Source: Streptomyces sp. NRRL S-244
Lineage (GTDB): Bacteria; Actinomycetota; Actinomycetes; Streptomycetales; Streptomycetaceae
Length of the DNA: 64,000 nucleotides
Assembly (NCBI RefSeq): GCF_000717915.1
Contig: NZ_JOCX01000002.1
Span: forward strand, 186,001-250,000
Direction of reading: 5' to 3'
The position numbers and the translations under genes were made by a program. Position 1 is the stretch's first letter; every line of letters starts with the position of its first letter. Shown one piece after another: positions 7,623 to 15,779 of the stretch. The notes beneath the pieces are model-generated. The model was not told the DNA's origin, did no database searches, and saw only the letters and a list, made by a program, of their open reading frames with translations.

Positions 7623-9191
7623 ATGAGGCAGACCGACACGAGCGACGCCGTGCTGCCCTCGACGCCTTCGACGTCCTCGGTGCCCTCCTTACGGAACCAC
7701 CTGGTCCACGCGCCCTGGCCGTACGCCCGGCTCGACGTGCCCGCGCTCCGCGCCGCGGGCCACCGGCCGTACCCGGTACGGCAGTTCGTGCTCAAGACAC
7801 GCAGCCGCTGCAACCTCGCCTGCACCTACTGCTACGTGTACGAGATGGCCGACCAGGGCTGGCGCGGCCAGCCCGCCGCCATGTCCCCGGCCACCGCCGC
7901 CCGCGCCGCCGCCCGCATCGCCGAGCACGCCGCCGCCCACGACCTGGCCCGCGTCGACCTCGTCCTGCACGGCGGCGAACCGCTGCTCACCGCCCCCGCC
8001 GAACTGGCCGCCCCCGTCGACGCCGTACGGGCCGCCCTCGCCCTGACCTCGCCGGGGACCCGGGTCACCGCCACCGTCCAGACCAACGGCACCCTGCTCA
8101 CCCGGGGCCGGCTCGGCGCGCTCGCCGCCGCCGGGATACGCGTCGGCGTCAGCCTCGACGGCGGGCTGCCCGCGCACAACGCCCGCCGCGTGGACCGCAC
8201 CGGGCGTCCGGGGTTCGCCGCCGCCGCCCGCGGCCTGCGCCTGCTCGCCCGGCACCCCGAGAGCTACGCCGGGGTGCTCTGCGTCGTCGACCTCGCCCAG
8301 GACCCGGTGGAGACGTACGAATCCCTGCTCGCCTTCGCCCCGCCGGTCATCGGGCTGCTGCTCCCGCTGGCCAACTGGGACACCCCGCCGCCCGGCCACC
8401 ACCCGCCCCGCACCCCGTACGCCGACTGGCTCGTCGCGGTCTTCGAACGCTGGTGGCACGACGCGGTGCTGCGGACCCGGATCCGGATCTTCGAGGAGAT
8501 CATCGCCCTGCTGCTCGGACTGCCCGCCGCCACCGAGACCCTCGGCCTCGCCCCCGCCGCCACCGCCGTGATCGAGACCGACGGCGGCATCGAGCAGGCC
8601 GACTCGCTCAAATCCGCCTACGAGGGCGCGGCCGCCACCGGGATGACCGTGGAGAGCCACGGCTTCGACGCGTTCCTCGACCACCCCGGGCTCGCCGCCC
8701 GCCAGCTCGGCCGCGAGGCGCTCGCCGACGGCTGCCGCGCCTGCGAGCTCGTCGGGGTCTGCGGCGGCGGCCACTACCCGCACCGCTACCGCGCCGGCGA
8801 GGGCTTCCGGCAGCCCTCCGTGTACTGCGCCGACCTCCAGGTCCTCATCCGCCACATCGCGAAGGCGCTGCACACGGCCGCGGCGCAGGCCGCCCCCGGG
8901 CAACAGCCGGGCGCCGGACAACCGGGCGCCGGACAGTCGGGCGCCGGACAGCCGGGCGCCGGACAGGCCACGGCCCCGCCGGGAGACCGGCAGGCTGCCG
9001 GCCCGCCTGCCGCAGGCCAGGCGCTCGCGCAGGCTGCCGCCCCGGGCGCGGGCCCCCTCGGCCCGCCGGCCGCAGGCCCGTCGACCGCCGCGCCGGTCAG
9101 CCCCTTGGCCGGCGGGCCGGTCGCCGCCGCGCCGTTCACCGCCGCCCCGTCATCCGCCGGCCAGGCGCCCCGGCGGGCGGCCGCCTCATGA
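7623..9191 (+). CDS. fxsB: Radical SAM/SPASM peptide maturase FxsB
   Basis: A 522-residue enzyme expected to modify FxsA using S-adenosylmethionine and iron-sulfur clusters. The radical SAM motif is CNLACTYC, with Cys63, Cys67 and Cys70. HGGEPLL and the QTNGTLL and SLDGG strands follow as in the SPASM class. The auxiliary-cluster cysteines include CRACELVGVC, from about residue 371. The last 110 residues are a low-complexity tail with PGAGQ repeats. The ATG at 7623 follows GGGAGGTACAGGTG; longer upstream extensions in this frame have no ribosome site. Codon 23 is TTA. The stop overlaps the start of the HExxH gene by 4 bp. I infer C-C cyclophane formation on the FDS motif of FxsA from the family. 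Confidence 0.9.
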   Translation: MRQTDTSDAVLPSTPSTSSVPSLRNHLVHAPWPYARLDVPALRAAGHRPYPVRQFVLKTRSRCNLACTYCYVYEMADQGWRGQPAAMSPATAARAAARIAEHAAAHDLARVDLVLHGGEPLLTAPAELAAPVDAVRAALALTSPGTRVTATVQTNGTLLTRGRLGALAAAGIRVGVSLDGGLPAHNARRVDRTGRPGFAAAARGLRLLARHPESYAGVLCVVDLAQDPVETYESLLAFAPPVIGLLLPLANWDTPPPGHHPPRTPYADWLVAVFERWWHDAVLRTRIRIFEEIIALLLGLPAATETLGLAPAATAVIETDGGIEQADSLKSAYEGAAATGMTVESHGFDAFLDHPGLAARQLGREALADGCRACELVGVCGGGHYPHRYRAGEGFRQPSVYCADLQVLIRHIAKALHTAAAQAAPGQQPGAGQPGAGQSGAGQPGAGQATAPPGDRQAAGPPAAGQALAQAAAPGAGPLGPPAAGPSTAAPVSPLAGGPVAAAPFTAAPSSAGQAPRRAAAS

Positions 9192-10459
9192 GCGCGCCCC
9201 TGACCGGGTTCACCGTCACCTCGGCCACCCTGAGCGCCCTCGCGTCCACCGAGCCCTCCGCCGACGGCACCCGCCTGGTCCGCGACATCCGCCGCTCCAA
9301 GCGGCTCGTCCTGCTGCGCGGGGTCCTCGACGCCGCCCCCGGCGGCCGGGCGGGAGAGGCCGCCGACCACTGGGCCCTGCTGGAGGAGGCCGAACGGCAC
9401 GACCCCGAAGCCGTCCGCGACGTACTGCACTACCCGGCCACCGGGGTGTGGGCCGAGGAGACCCTGCGCCGGCTGCACGCCCCGTACGGGCCCCCCGCCG
9501 ACCTCGGCCACCTCGGAGCCCTCGCCGTCGCCGCGGCCCTGCGCTCCGGGATCGCCTTCAAGGCCACCCTGCGGCCCGTGCACGGCCGGCTCGTACTGCC
9601 CACCCTCGGACTGCTGCGCCCCGCCCGGCCCGGCCCGCTCGCCCTCACCGAAGGCTGCTGGGACCCCGACGACCCCGCCGCCCTCGTCCTGCACTCCCTG
9701 CCCGGCGGCCGCACCGCCCTCGACGACCTCGACCCGTACCGGGCCCCCGGGCCCACGCACCCCGGGCCCGCCCACCCGGGGCCCGTCCGCCCCGCCCGCC
9801 GGCTCACCCCCAAGGGCCACAAGCGCTGGGACACCCAGTGGTCCGGGGCGCTCACCCTGCTCGACCGCTACGACACCGCCCGCGCCGACGAGATCGGCCT
9901 GCTGCTGCGCTCCGTCGTCCCGCTGGGCGGCGGCTCCCGCTCCAGCGGCGCCACCCTGCCCGCGGCCGCCGGGTCCGTCCTCGCCCGTACGCAGGCCCCG
10001 CCCGCGCTGGCCGCCACCCTCGTCCACGAGGTCCAGCACGGAAAGCTGACCGCCCTCGCCGACATCCTGACCCTGCACACCGCCGACCGCACGCCCCGGC
10101 ACTGGGCCCCCTGGCGCCCCGACCCCCGCCCGTTGGAGGGGCTCCTGCACGGCGCGTACGCCCACCTGGCCCTGGCCGGGTACTGGCAGCGCGCCGCCCT
10201 CTACGGCGCGCGCGGCGCCTGGGCCCAGCACGCCCGGATCCGCGCCCAGGTCGCCGCCGTCCTCCCCGCGCTCCACCGGCATCCACAACTCACCCCGACG
10301 GGACGGGAGTTCATCGCCGCCATGGCCCTCGCGGAACGGGCCATGGACGACCTGCCGCCGCCCGGCGACCAGCACGCCGTTGCCCGCCGCGCCGTCGACG
10401 GGGAGCGCCGCGCCTGGTGCGCACGGCACCCCGAACTCGCCCCGTTCGCAGAGGGCTGA
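9188..10459 (+). CDS. HExxH-motif putative peptide modification protein
   Basis: A 423-residue cytoplasmic protein with the metal-binding motif HEVQH at residues 280-284. This family is repeatedly found beside radical SAM maturases of FxSxx peptides. Related HExxH proteins in RiPP clusters have been described as alpha-ketoglutarate-dependent hydroxylases rather than peptidases, from memory. Either a hydroxylase or a protease role is possible here. The ATG overlaps the fxsB stop (ATGA), so the two are translationally coupled and probably form a stoichiometric pair. It is most likely a second tailoring enzyme acting on FxsA. No signal peptide or membrane segment is seen. Confidence 0.82.
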   Translation: MSAPLTGFTVTSATLSALASTEPSADGTRLVRDIRRSKRLVLLRGVLDAAPGGRAGEAADHWALLEEAERHDPEAVRDVLHYPATGVWAEETLRRLHAPYGPPADLGHLGALAVAAALRSGIAFKATLRPVHGRLVLPTLGLLRPARPGPLALTEGCWDPDDPAALVLHSLPGGRTALDDLDPYRAPGPTHPGPAHPGPVRPARRLTPKGHKRWDTQWSGALTLLDRYDTARADEIGLLLRSVVPLGGGSRSSGATLPAAAGSVLARTQAPPALAATLVHEVQHGKLTALADILTLHTADRTPRHWAPWRPDPRPLEGLLHGAYAHLALAGYWQRAALYGARGAWAQHARIRAQVAAVLPALHRHPQLTPTGREFIAAMALAERAMDDLPPPGDQHAVARRAVDGERRAWCARHPELAPFAEG

Positions 10460-10522
10460 CGGACCGTCCGCTGCGGTACCTTTCAAGCCCGTCCACCGCC
10501 CGGATGCCAGGGAGACGGCCGC

Positions 10523-13500
10523 ATGACCACCGGACTTCGCCAGGACCGAGACCGCGACGGAGCCGCGCAGCCGCAGCGCTTCGTCATCAGCTTCGCCGGG
10601 TTCAACCGGCCCTGGGCCGTGTGGATCGCCCACCGCCTGGAGGAGCACGGCCACCGCGTTGCCCTCGCCCGCTGGGACCCGCGCTCCACCCCCGGCCTCG
10701 CCCCCGCCCTGGACGACCTGGCCCGCAGCGGCAGCCGGGTCCTGCTCATCCTCAGCGAGCGCTACTTCTCCGCCGCCGCCCACACCGACGAGGAGTGGAA
10801 CACCGCCCTGCGCACCGTCACCGACGCCCACCCCGACCGGTTCGCGGCCGTCTGCCTCACCGACGCGCCGCTGCCCAGCGCCGTCGCCGTACTGGAGAAG
10901 ACCGACCTGTGGGGCCTGGACGCGTACGAGGCGGAGTACCGGGTGCTGCGCCGGCTCGAACTGCCCACCGACCGGATCGGCGCCGAGACCGGCCGCCGCG
11001 GGCCCCGCTTCCCCAACGACCCGCCCGAGATCTGGGGCCGGGTCCCGCGCCGCAACCCGCGCTTCACCGGCCGCAACGACGTCATCGGCCGGCTGCGCGC
11101 CGCCCTCGCCGAGGCCCCGCCCGGCGCCTCGACCGTCACCCTGCTCGGGCTGTCCGGGGTGGGCAAGACACAGGTCGCCACCGAGTACGCGTACCGCTTC
11201 GCCTCCGAGTACGACGTGGTGTGGTGGGTCCCCGCCGAGGACCGGCCCACCCTGCGCGAGCGGCTCGCCGACCTGGCTCCGGCGATGGGCCTGCCGCGCG
11301 GCGCCGGCAGCTACGGCGAACAGATCCGGGCCGTCCTGGAGGCACTGCGGCGCGGATCCCCGTACAGCCGCTGGCTGGTGGTCTTCGACGGCTGCGACAA
11401 CCCCGACGACCTCACCGATCTGCTGCCCTCGGGCGCCGGCGACGTGATCATCACCTCCCGCAACCGCGAATGGGCCTCCCGGCACACCAGCCTCCTCGAA
11501 GTCCCGCTGTACGCGCGGCCCGAGTCGATCACCTTCATCCGGCGCCGGGCCCGCCGGCTCACCGGCGAGGAGGCCGACCAGCTCGCCGAGGCCCTGGAGG
11601 ACTACCCCCTCGCCCTCGACCAGACCGCCGGCTGGCTCGCCGACTCCCCGCTGACGGTGGGCGATTACCTGGCCCTGCTCCAGCGCAGACTGGACTCCCG
11701 GGAGGCCGTCACCGTCTCCGACGACTACCCGCTGCCCTTCCCCACCGCCCTCGCGATACTGCTGAACAACGTCCGGGAGAACTTCCCCGACGCGCTCGCC
11801 CTGCTGCGGCTCTTCGTGTTCTTCGCGCCCGGGCCGGTGCCGCTGCGGCTGCTGCGCGAGTTCCCCGCCGCCGACGTGCCCGAGCAGCTCGCCGGGCTGA
11901 TCAACGACCAGATCCGGTGGAACGCCGCCCTCAACAAGCTCGTCCAGTTCTCGGTCGTCCGCCTCGAATACTCCGACCTGTCGGTGGAGGAGGGCGGCGG
12001 ACTGGAGACCGTGCAACTGCACCGCATGGTGCACGGGATCGTCCGCGAGAACCTCTCCGAGGACGAGGCCGAACCGCTCTCGCGCGCCGTCCGGCAGGTC
12101 CTCGCCGCCGCCGACCCGGGCCGCCCCTCCGACTCCCGGCTGTGGCCCCGCTACGCCGAGCTGATCCCGCACCTGGAGAGCTCCGGCGTCCTGACCAGCA
12201 GCAACCCGCGGATCCAGACCTTCCTGCTGCACTGCCTGCGCTACCTGATCCTCGCCGGCGAGTACCGCACCTGCCTGCGGCTCGCCGAGCGGACCGACGC
12301 CGAGTGGCGCACGATGCTCGGCGACGACCACGACCAGGTCCGCGAGCTCAGCTACCACTACGGCGGCGCCCTGCGGATGCTCGGCCACTTCAAGCGCGCC
12401 GAGACCCTCGCCAAATCGGTCGCCGACCGGCTGCTGGCCGAGCGCGGCGACCGGGACCTGGAAACCCTGCGCGCCACCAGCACGTACGCCGGGGTGCTGC
12501 TCAGCACGGCCAAGTTCGACCAGGCCCGCGAACTGCTGGAGCACGCCTTCGCCCGCTACCGCGAACTGCTCGGCGAGGACGACTCCACCACCCTCAACGC
12601 CGAGAACAACGTAGCCGTCGCACTCCGCCTGCTCGGCCGCTATCAGGAGGCGTACGACGCCGACCTCGACACCCTGCGCCGGCGCGAGCGGGTCCTGCGC
12701 GTACGGCACATCGCGACGCTCTCCTCCGGGATCGGCTGCGCGATGGGGCTGCGGCTGATGGGCCGCTACCGCGAGGCCCTCGCCCGGCAGGAACAGGGCC
12801 TCAAGCTCAACTCCCAGGTCCTCGGCCTCAACCACCCCCAGACCCTGCGCGCCGAGCACAACCTCGGCATGTGCCTGCGCCGCTCCGGGGACATCCCGGG
12901 CGCCGGGGCCCGGCTGCGCAGCGTCCTGGAACGCTCCACCCGAGTCTTCGGCGCGGAGTTCCCCTGGACCCTGATGGTCGCCTCGGACTACGCGACGTAC
13001 CTGCGGGAGTACGGGGACATCGGCGAGGCCCGCCGGATCTCGGAGGAGGTCGTACGCGGCTACCAGACGCAGCTGGGGCTGGCCCATCCGTACAGCATCG
13101 GCACGGTGGGCAACCTCGGACTGGTGCTGCGCGCCCAGGGCGAACGGGTCGAGGCCCTCAACCTGGCGGAACAGGCCCTGGTCGGGATGCGCGGCGCGGT
13201 CGGGGACCGCCACCCCTGGACCCTGGGCTGCGCCCTGAACGCCACGGGCCACCGCAACATCACGGGCCACTTCGAGGACGCGGTGTCCCTGAGCCGGGAA
13301 ACCCTCCGCGGCTGCGAGCAGATCCTGGGCCCGGACCACCCGATGACCCTGAGCGCCCAGATCGCCCTGGCCGCCGACCTCCGCTCGGTCCGCGAGGACA
13401 CGGAGGCGGGCAAACACGAGGAAGCGGGCCTGAAGGCCCTGACCCGCACCCTGGGCCCCCAACACGTCCACACGGTCTCGGCCCGCCAGCAGAACCGCCC

Positions 13501-13528
13501 GTACTGGGACTTCGAACCGCAGCCGTAG
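10523..13528 (+). CDS. fxsT: FxSxx-COOH system protein: TIR-like, NB-ARC ATPase and TPR
   Basis: A 1001-residue STAND-type protein. Residues 12-130 (RFVISFAGFNRPWAVWIAHRL, continuing to LLILSERYF) form a TIR-like domain. An NB-ARC ATPase follows, with P-loop GLSGVGKT near residues 208-215 and Walker B WLVVFDGCD. The C-terminal 450 residues are TPR repeats with the recurring DHPxTL signature. This architecture is shared with immune sensors that oligomerise when the repeats bind a ligand. Its position after fxsA, fxsB and the HExxH gene suggests that the modified peptide or its producer state is what it senses. TIR domains of this kind may cleave NAD or act only as scaffolds, and a catalytic Glu cannot be assigned here. 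The cytoplasmic location is inferred. Confidence 0.88.
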   Translation: MTTGLRQDRDRDGAAQPQRFVISFAGFNRPWAVWIAHRLEEHGHRVALARWDPRSTPGLAPALDDLARSGSRVLLILSERYFSAAAHTDEEWNTALRTVTDAHPDRFAAVCLTDAPLPSAVAVLEKTDLWGLDAYEAEYRVLRRLELPTDRIGAETGRRGPRFPNDPPEIWGRVPRRNPRFTGRNDVIGRLRAALAEAPPGASTVTLLGLSGVGKTQVATEYAYRFASEYDVVWWVPAEDRPTLRERLADLAPAMGLPRGAGSYGEQIRAVLEALRRGSPYSRWLVVFDGCDNPDDLTDLLPSGAGDVIITSRNREWASRHTSLLEVPLYARPESITFIRRRARRLTGEEADQLAEALEDYPLALDQTAGWLADSPLTVGDYLALLQRRLDSREAVTVSDDYPLPFPTALAILLNNVRENFPDALALLRLFVFFAPGPVPLRLLREFPAADVPEQLAGLINDQIRWNAALNKLVQFSVVRLEYSDLSVEEGGGLETVQLHRMVHGIVRENLSEDEAEPLSRAVRQVLAAADPGRPSDSRLWPRYAELIPHLESSGVLTSSNPRIQTFLLHCLRYLILAGEYRTCLRLAERTDAEWRTMLGDDHDQVRELSYHYGGALRMLGHFKRAETLAKSVADRLLAERGDRDLETLRATSTYAGVLLSTAKFDQARELLEHAFARYRELLGEDDSTTLNAENNVAVALRLLGRYQEAYDADLDTLRRRERVLRVRHIATLSSGIGCAMGLRLMGRYREALARQEQGLKLNSQVLGLNHPQTLRAEHNLGMCLRRSGDIPGAGARLRSVLERSTRVFGAEFPWTLMVASDYATYLREYGDIGEARRISEEVVRGYQTQLGLAHPYSIGTVGNLGLVLRAQGERVEALNLAEQALVGMRGAVGDRHPWTLGCALNATGHRNITGHFEDAVSLSRETLRGCEQILGPDHPMTLSAQIALAADLRSVREDTEAGKHEEAGLKALTRTLGPQHVHTVSARQQNRPYWDFEPQP

Positions 13529-13567
13529 CCCGGCGGCGGACGCGGTACGCCCGCGTCGCGTCCGGCG

Positions 13568-13602
13568 CCCGGTCTCGTGGCGGCACTGGCCACGAGACCG
13601 GG
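13568..13602. terminator. Terminator after fxsT
   Basis: A perfect 13-bp stem, CCCGGTCTCGTGG at 13568-13580 paired with 13590-13602, with a 9-nt loop. It lies 39 nt after the fxsT stop and closes the conflict/RiPP cluster. It also lies beyond the 3' end of the convergent secreted-protein gene. Confidence 0.8.
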
Positions 13603-13711
13603 CGGCGGCGGGACTCTCAGCGGTCGTTCGATGCGACGACGGCGCTAGAGTCCTCCGGACCGCTCAGCCGTAATATGAGCCGGAGGCAATGTTCGGAACT
13701 CCCGGTGACGG

Positions 13712-14086
13712 TCACTTGAGCATGATGCTGGCGCCGAAAATGTTGCCGACCTCCGCGCATTCCTTGACGTTGGCCCGGCTGAAATAGGGGGTGCTGGCGG
13801 TGCCGCTCAGGCCTTTCGCGGTCGCAGTGCAGTACCAGTTGCTGGCCCCCTTGTACTCCACCTTGTAAACCTCGCTCTTTCCTGCCGCTATGTTTCCCGA
13901 GCACTTCGTCGCGACGTCCGTGTGGACGCAGATGTTCGCGATGGTCGCCGAGAAGTTGCTGAGGCGGAAGGCCGCGACCGGTGCCGCCTGGCTCGCGGGT
14001 GCGGTCACGATCATTCCCGCGCTGACAGCCGCCACCATCCCGGCGACCGTTGCCAGCCGGGTGCTCCGCTTGACGGTTCGAGACAT
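13712..14086 (-). CDS. Secreted small protein with four cysteines
   Basis: A 124-residue protein with a clear Sec signal peptide: positive MSRTVKRSTR, a hydrophobic core, and probable cleavage after APASQA, leaving about 90 mature residues. The mature part holds four Cys (in NICVHTD, ATKCSGN, WYCTAT and KECAEV), suggesting two disulfides. I do not recognise the family. The start has an excellent ribosome site, GGAGGAAAC directly before the ATG. Its AT content and codon choice are less GC-biased than those of its neighbours. It lies at the left edge of a gene-poor, probably acquired stretch. The role could be an extracellular effector or inhibitor, but there is no direct sign of either. Confidence 0.75.
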   Translation of the reverse strand: MSRTVKRSTRLATVAGMVAAVSAGMIVTAPASQAAPVAAFRLSNFSATIANICVHTDVATKCSGNIAAGKSEVYKVEYKGASNWYCTATAKGLSGTASTPYFSRANVKECAEVGNIFGASIMLK

Positions 14087-14443
14087 GTTTCCTCCAGTTG
14101 CAGTAATTCCGTGCTGCGATATGTGAATGGACCGGCATCAAGTACGACTTGCGCCGACCGATCGCACTCAGGGATGTACGAACACGCTAGAGGCAGCAGG
14201 GGAGTTGCGGGCGTCCCATGAGGGGACGTCAGAATTCGGTAAGATCATCGGCGGCCGCCCGGGCACATAGCCATGGGCTTCCGGGTCGGTGGCGGCTCTC
14301 ATCAGGAGCCGCTGATCGCGTCGAATCGCCACGCGCTCCTCGGGCCTTCTCGCCGAGGTCGTTGCGCAACCAGTCCAACGGTCCCTGAAGCAGCCGGTGG
14401 CCGCGCCGGACCATCGTGTGTCTGGCGGGGCCAACCGGGCGGT
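14087..14443. other. Intergenic stretch with no convincing gene
   Basis: Between the secreted-protein gene and the GntR gene. Two open minus-strand frames (14168-14434 and 14229-14414) overlap each other in different frames. Neither has a ribosome site or a recognisable domain. A sequence resembling a -10 box (TAGCGT on the minus strand, near 14186) could belong to the promoter of the secreted-protein gene. The lower GC and broken frames suggest decayed coding DNA, but no parent gene can be named. Confidence 0.5.
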
Positions 14444-15202
14444 TCAGGCTTCGAAGTCGTACTCGAGGACGTAGGAAGCGGAGTCCAGTGTCATCTCGTT
14501 GACCTCAACGGCCCGCCCGCCTTCGGTGAAGGCGGTGCGGACGATCCGGATCACCGGTGTGCCCATGGCGAGCGAAAGCCGATCGGCCTCGTCGGCCGAG
14601 GGCATCCGGCACCGGATCTCCTCGCGGAAGTGCACGGGTTCATGCCCCAGCTCGGCCAGTCGCGCGTACGTACCGCCGGGACCGGTGTCGACCTGGGTGA
14701 CAGCAGAGTCCGCAACGATCTCCGACGGCAGGAACGACGTCGCGAGAAGCACGGGTTTGCCCTCAAGCACGAAGCGGCGGCTGCGTACCCAGACGCGAGC
14801 CCCTGCGGGAAGGGCAAGGGCCCCGGAGATCCGGTCGTTCGCCTCCTCCTCATGCACTTCGATCTGATCGACGACGAGCTCTCGATCCTCGGTATCGGCG
14901 GACCAGATGGAGCGGCCTGAGCCCCACTGTTCGTGCGCCAACCGCTGGATACCGCGCCGTCGCAGGGGCCTGAACGCCCGGACGAACACGCCGGCACCCT
15001 TCCGCGCCTCCGCGATGCCTTCGTTCTGCAAGACGCCGAGGGCCTGGCGTGCGGTCATCCGGGCGACCTCGTACGTGGCCATGAGGTCGTTCTCCCCGGG
15101 CAGCCGGTCGCCCGGACCGTACTCGCCCGCCTGGATGGCGGTCCTCAGTGCATCAGCGATCCGCTGGTACTTCGGCCGACGGGCGCTGCCCTGGCTGGTC
15201 AT
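14444..15202 (-). CDS. GntR/HutC-family transcriptional regulator
   Basis: A 252-residue repressor. The N-terminal winged helix (about residues 8-75) contains the GntR signature PGDRLPGENDLMATYEVARM, and a UTRA ligand-binding domain (about 95-250) follows. The ATG at 15202 has AAGGAG 12 nt upstream; a GTG at 15214 is an alternative start. It is transcribed divergently from two small genes, and the shared region carries perfect TCTCTAGAGA-type palindromes, almost certainly its operators. Regulators of this class (KorSA, TraR) control conjugative elements, but HutC members also regulate metabolism, so the ligand is unknown. Autorepression is likely, because a third half-site (TCTAGAGAGG) lies directly before its own start. 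Confidence 0.88.
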   Translation of the reverse strand: MTSQGSARRPKYQRIADALRTAIQAGEYGPGDRLPGENDLMATYEVARMTARQALGVLQNEGIAEARKGAGVFVRAFRPLRRRGIQRLAHEQWGSGRSIWSADTEDRELVVDQIEVHEEEANDRISGALALPAGARVWVRSRRFVLEGKPVLLATSFLPSEIVADSAVTQVDTGPGGTYARLAELGHEPVHFREEIRCRMPSADEADRLSLAMGTPVIRIVRTAFTEGGRAVEVNEMTLDSASYVLEYDFEA

Positions 15203-15288
15203 GAAACCGATCACTCCTTCTCCTCTCTAGACACCCTAGGGCCACCGCTGGGCAGCCGCACGCACCAGCGTGACCACCTCCTTCGACT

Positions 15289-15306
15289 GAGATCTCTAGA
15301 GATCTC
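15289..15306. promoter_or_regulatory. Operator palindrome for the GntR regulator
   Basis: An 18-bp perfect palindrome, GAGATCTCTAGAGATCTC. It ends directly before a -35-like TTGACG at 15307-15312, with TGTAGT as the possible -10 after 18 nt (15331-15336). A bound repressor would block RNA polymerase on the gene starting at 15367. Confidence 0.75.
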
Positions 15307-15344
15307 TTGACGGCTGAAGTGTGCGTCGGCTGTAGTGGGATACA

Positions 15345-15354
15345 TCTCTAGAGA
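15345..15354. promoter_or_regulatory. Second operator copy, TCTCTAGAGA
   Basis: A 10-bp perfect palindrome identical to the core of the site at 15289-15306. It lies just after the predicted -10 box and overlaps the ribosome site GAGAGGAG of the gene at 15367. Two sites flanking one promoter fit a repressor acting by looping or steric block. Confidence 0.65.
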
Positions 15355-15366
15355 GGAGTGATTTGG

Positions 15367-15606
15367 ATGTCGCAACACTGTGATGCCTCCGGCGTCGATT
15401 CGGGGGACGTCGGTTCGGTGCCCCACCGTCTCCTGCGACGCCAGGTCCGTGACATCGCGTCCGGCGTCGAGGGTGAGCTGATGGCCGTGGTCCGGGAAGA
15501 CGTCTCGGATGACCCGGCCCGCGAGCGCTGGGTGGTACTGGCGTACGTCCGAGGTCCGGCCGGCCGGGAGATCTCCACGGCCTTGGCCAACATCGGGGCC
15601 GTGTAG
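15367..15606 (+). CDS. Small protein of unknown function (79 aa)
   Basis: A 79-residue soluble protein starting MSQHCDASGV. The second half (residues 30-79, with ELMAVVREDV and RWVVLAYVRGPAGREI) reads like a compact alpha/beta fold. The ATG at 15367 follows GAGAGGAG at 8-nt spacing. It is divergent from the GntR gene and controlled by the two palindromes. Its TAG stop shares its G with the GTG of the next small gene. I do not recognise the family. Confidence 0.65.
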   Translation: MSQHCDASGVDSGDVGSVPHRLLRRQVRDIASGVEGELMAVVREDVSDDPARERWVVLAYVRGPAGREISTALANIGAV

Positions 15607-15779
15607 TGGAGGCCGCCGACCTGTTCCCCCGGCTGCCGGTCCCTCCGGACTCCTGCGCCGAGTGCGCCGCTCACGTCCTGGCCCGCTTCCAGGCCCACGT
15701 GGCACGTGACCGCTCGCGCGTCAGCGACATGAACGTCCTGATCATGCGACACCACCCCGAACTCCGGGCCCGCGGCTGA
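15606..15779 (+). CDS. Tiny Cys-containing protein (57 aa)
   Basis: A 57-residue protein starting with GTG at 15606, overlapping the stop of the previous gene by one base. It begins MEAADLFPRLP, has a CAEC pair near residues 17-20 and several His (HVLARFQAHVARD, RHHPEL), so metal binding is conceivable. It ends in TGA at 15779. It is below the length most gene callers accept, but the overlap, codon bias (G or C in nearly every third position) and shared promoter support it. It forms an operon with the 79-residue gene under the GntR regulator. Confidence 0.6.
   Translation: MEAADLFPRLPVPPDSCAECAAHVLARFQAHVARDRSRVSDMNVLIMRHHPELRARG

Noticed and set aside
7591..7623. 10-codon frame (start ATG 7591) ending on the fxsB ATG as a leader peptide
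   Set aside because: It has no ribosome site of its own and contains the fxsB ribosome site; it is more likely chance.
8786..13471. Long minus-strand open frame opposite fxsB, the HExxH gene and fxsT
   Set aside because: Same shadow effect. Its translation is a Gly/Ala/Gln/Val-rich string without recognisable folds.
14168..14434. Possible 88-residue gene between the secreted-protein gene and the GntR gene
   Set aside because: No ribosome site, no recognised domain, and an overlapping alternative frame of similar quality. Kept only as a possible relic.
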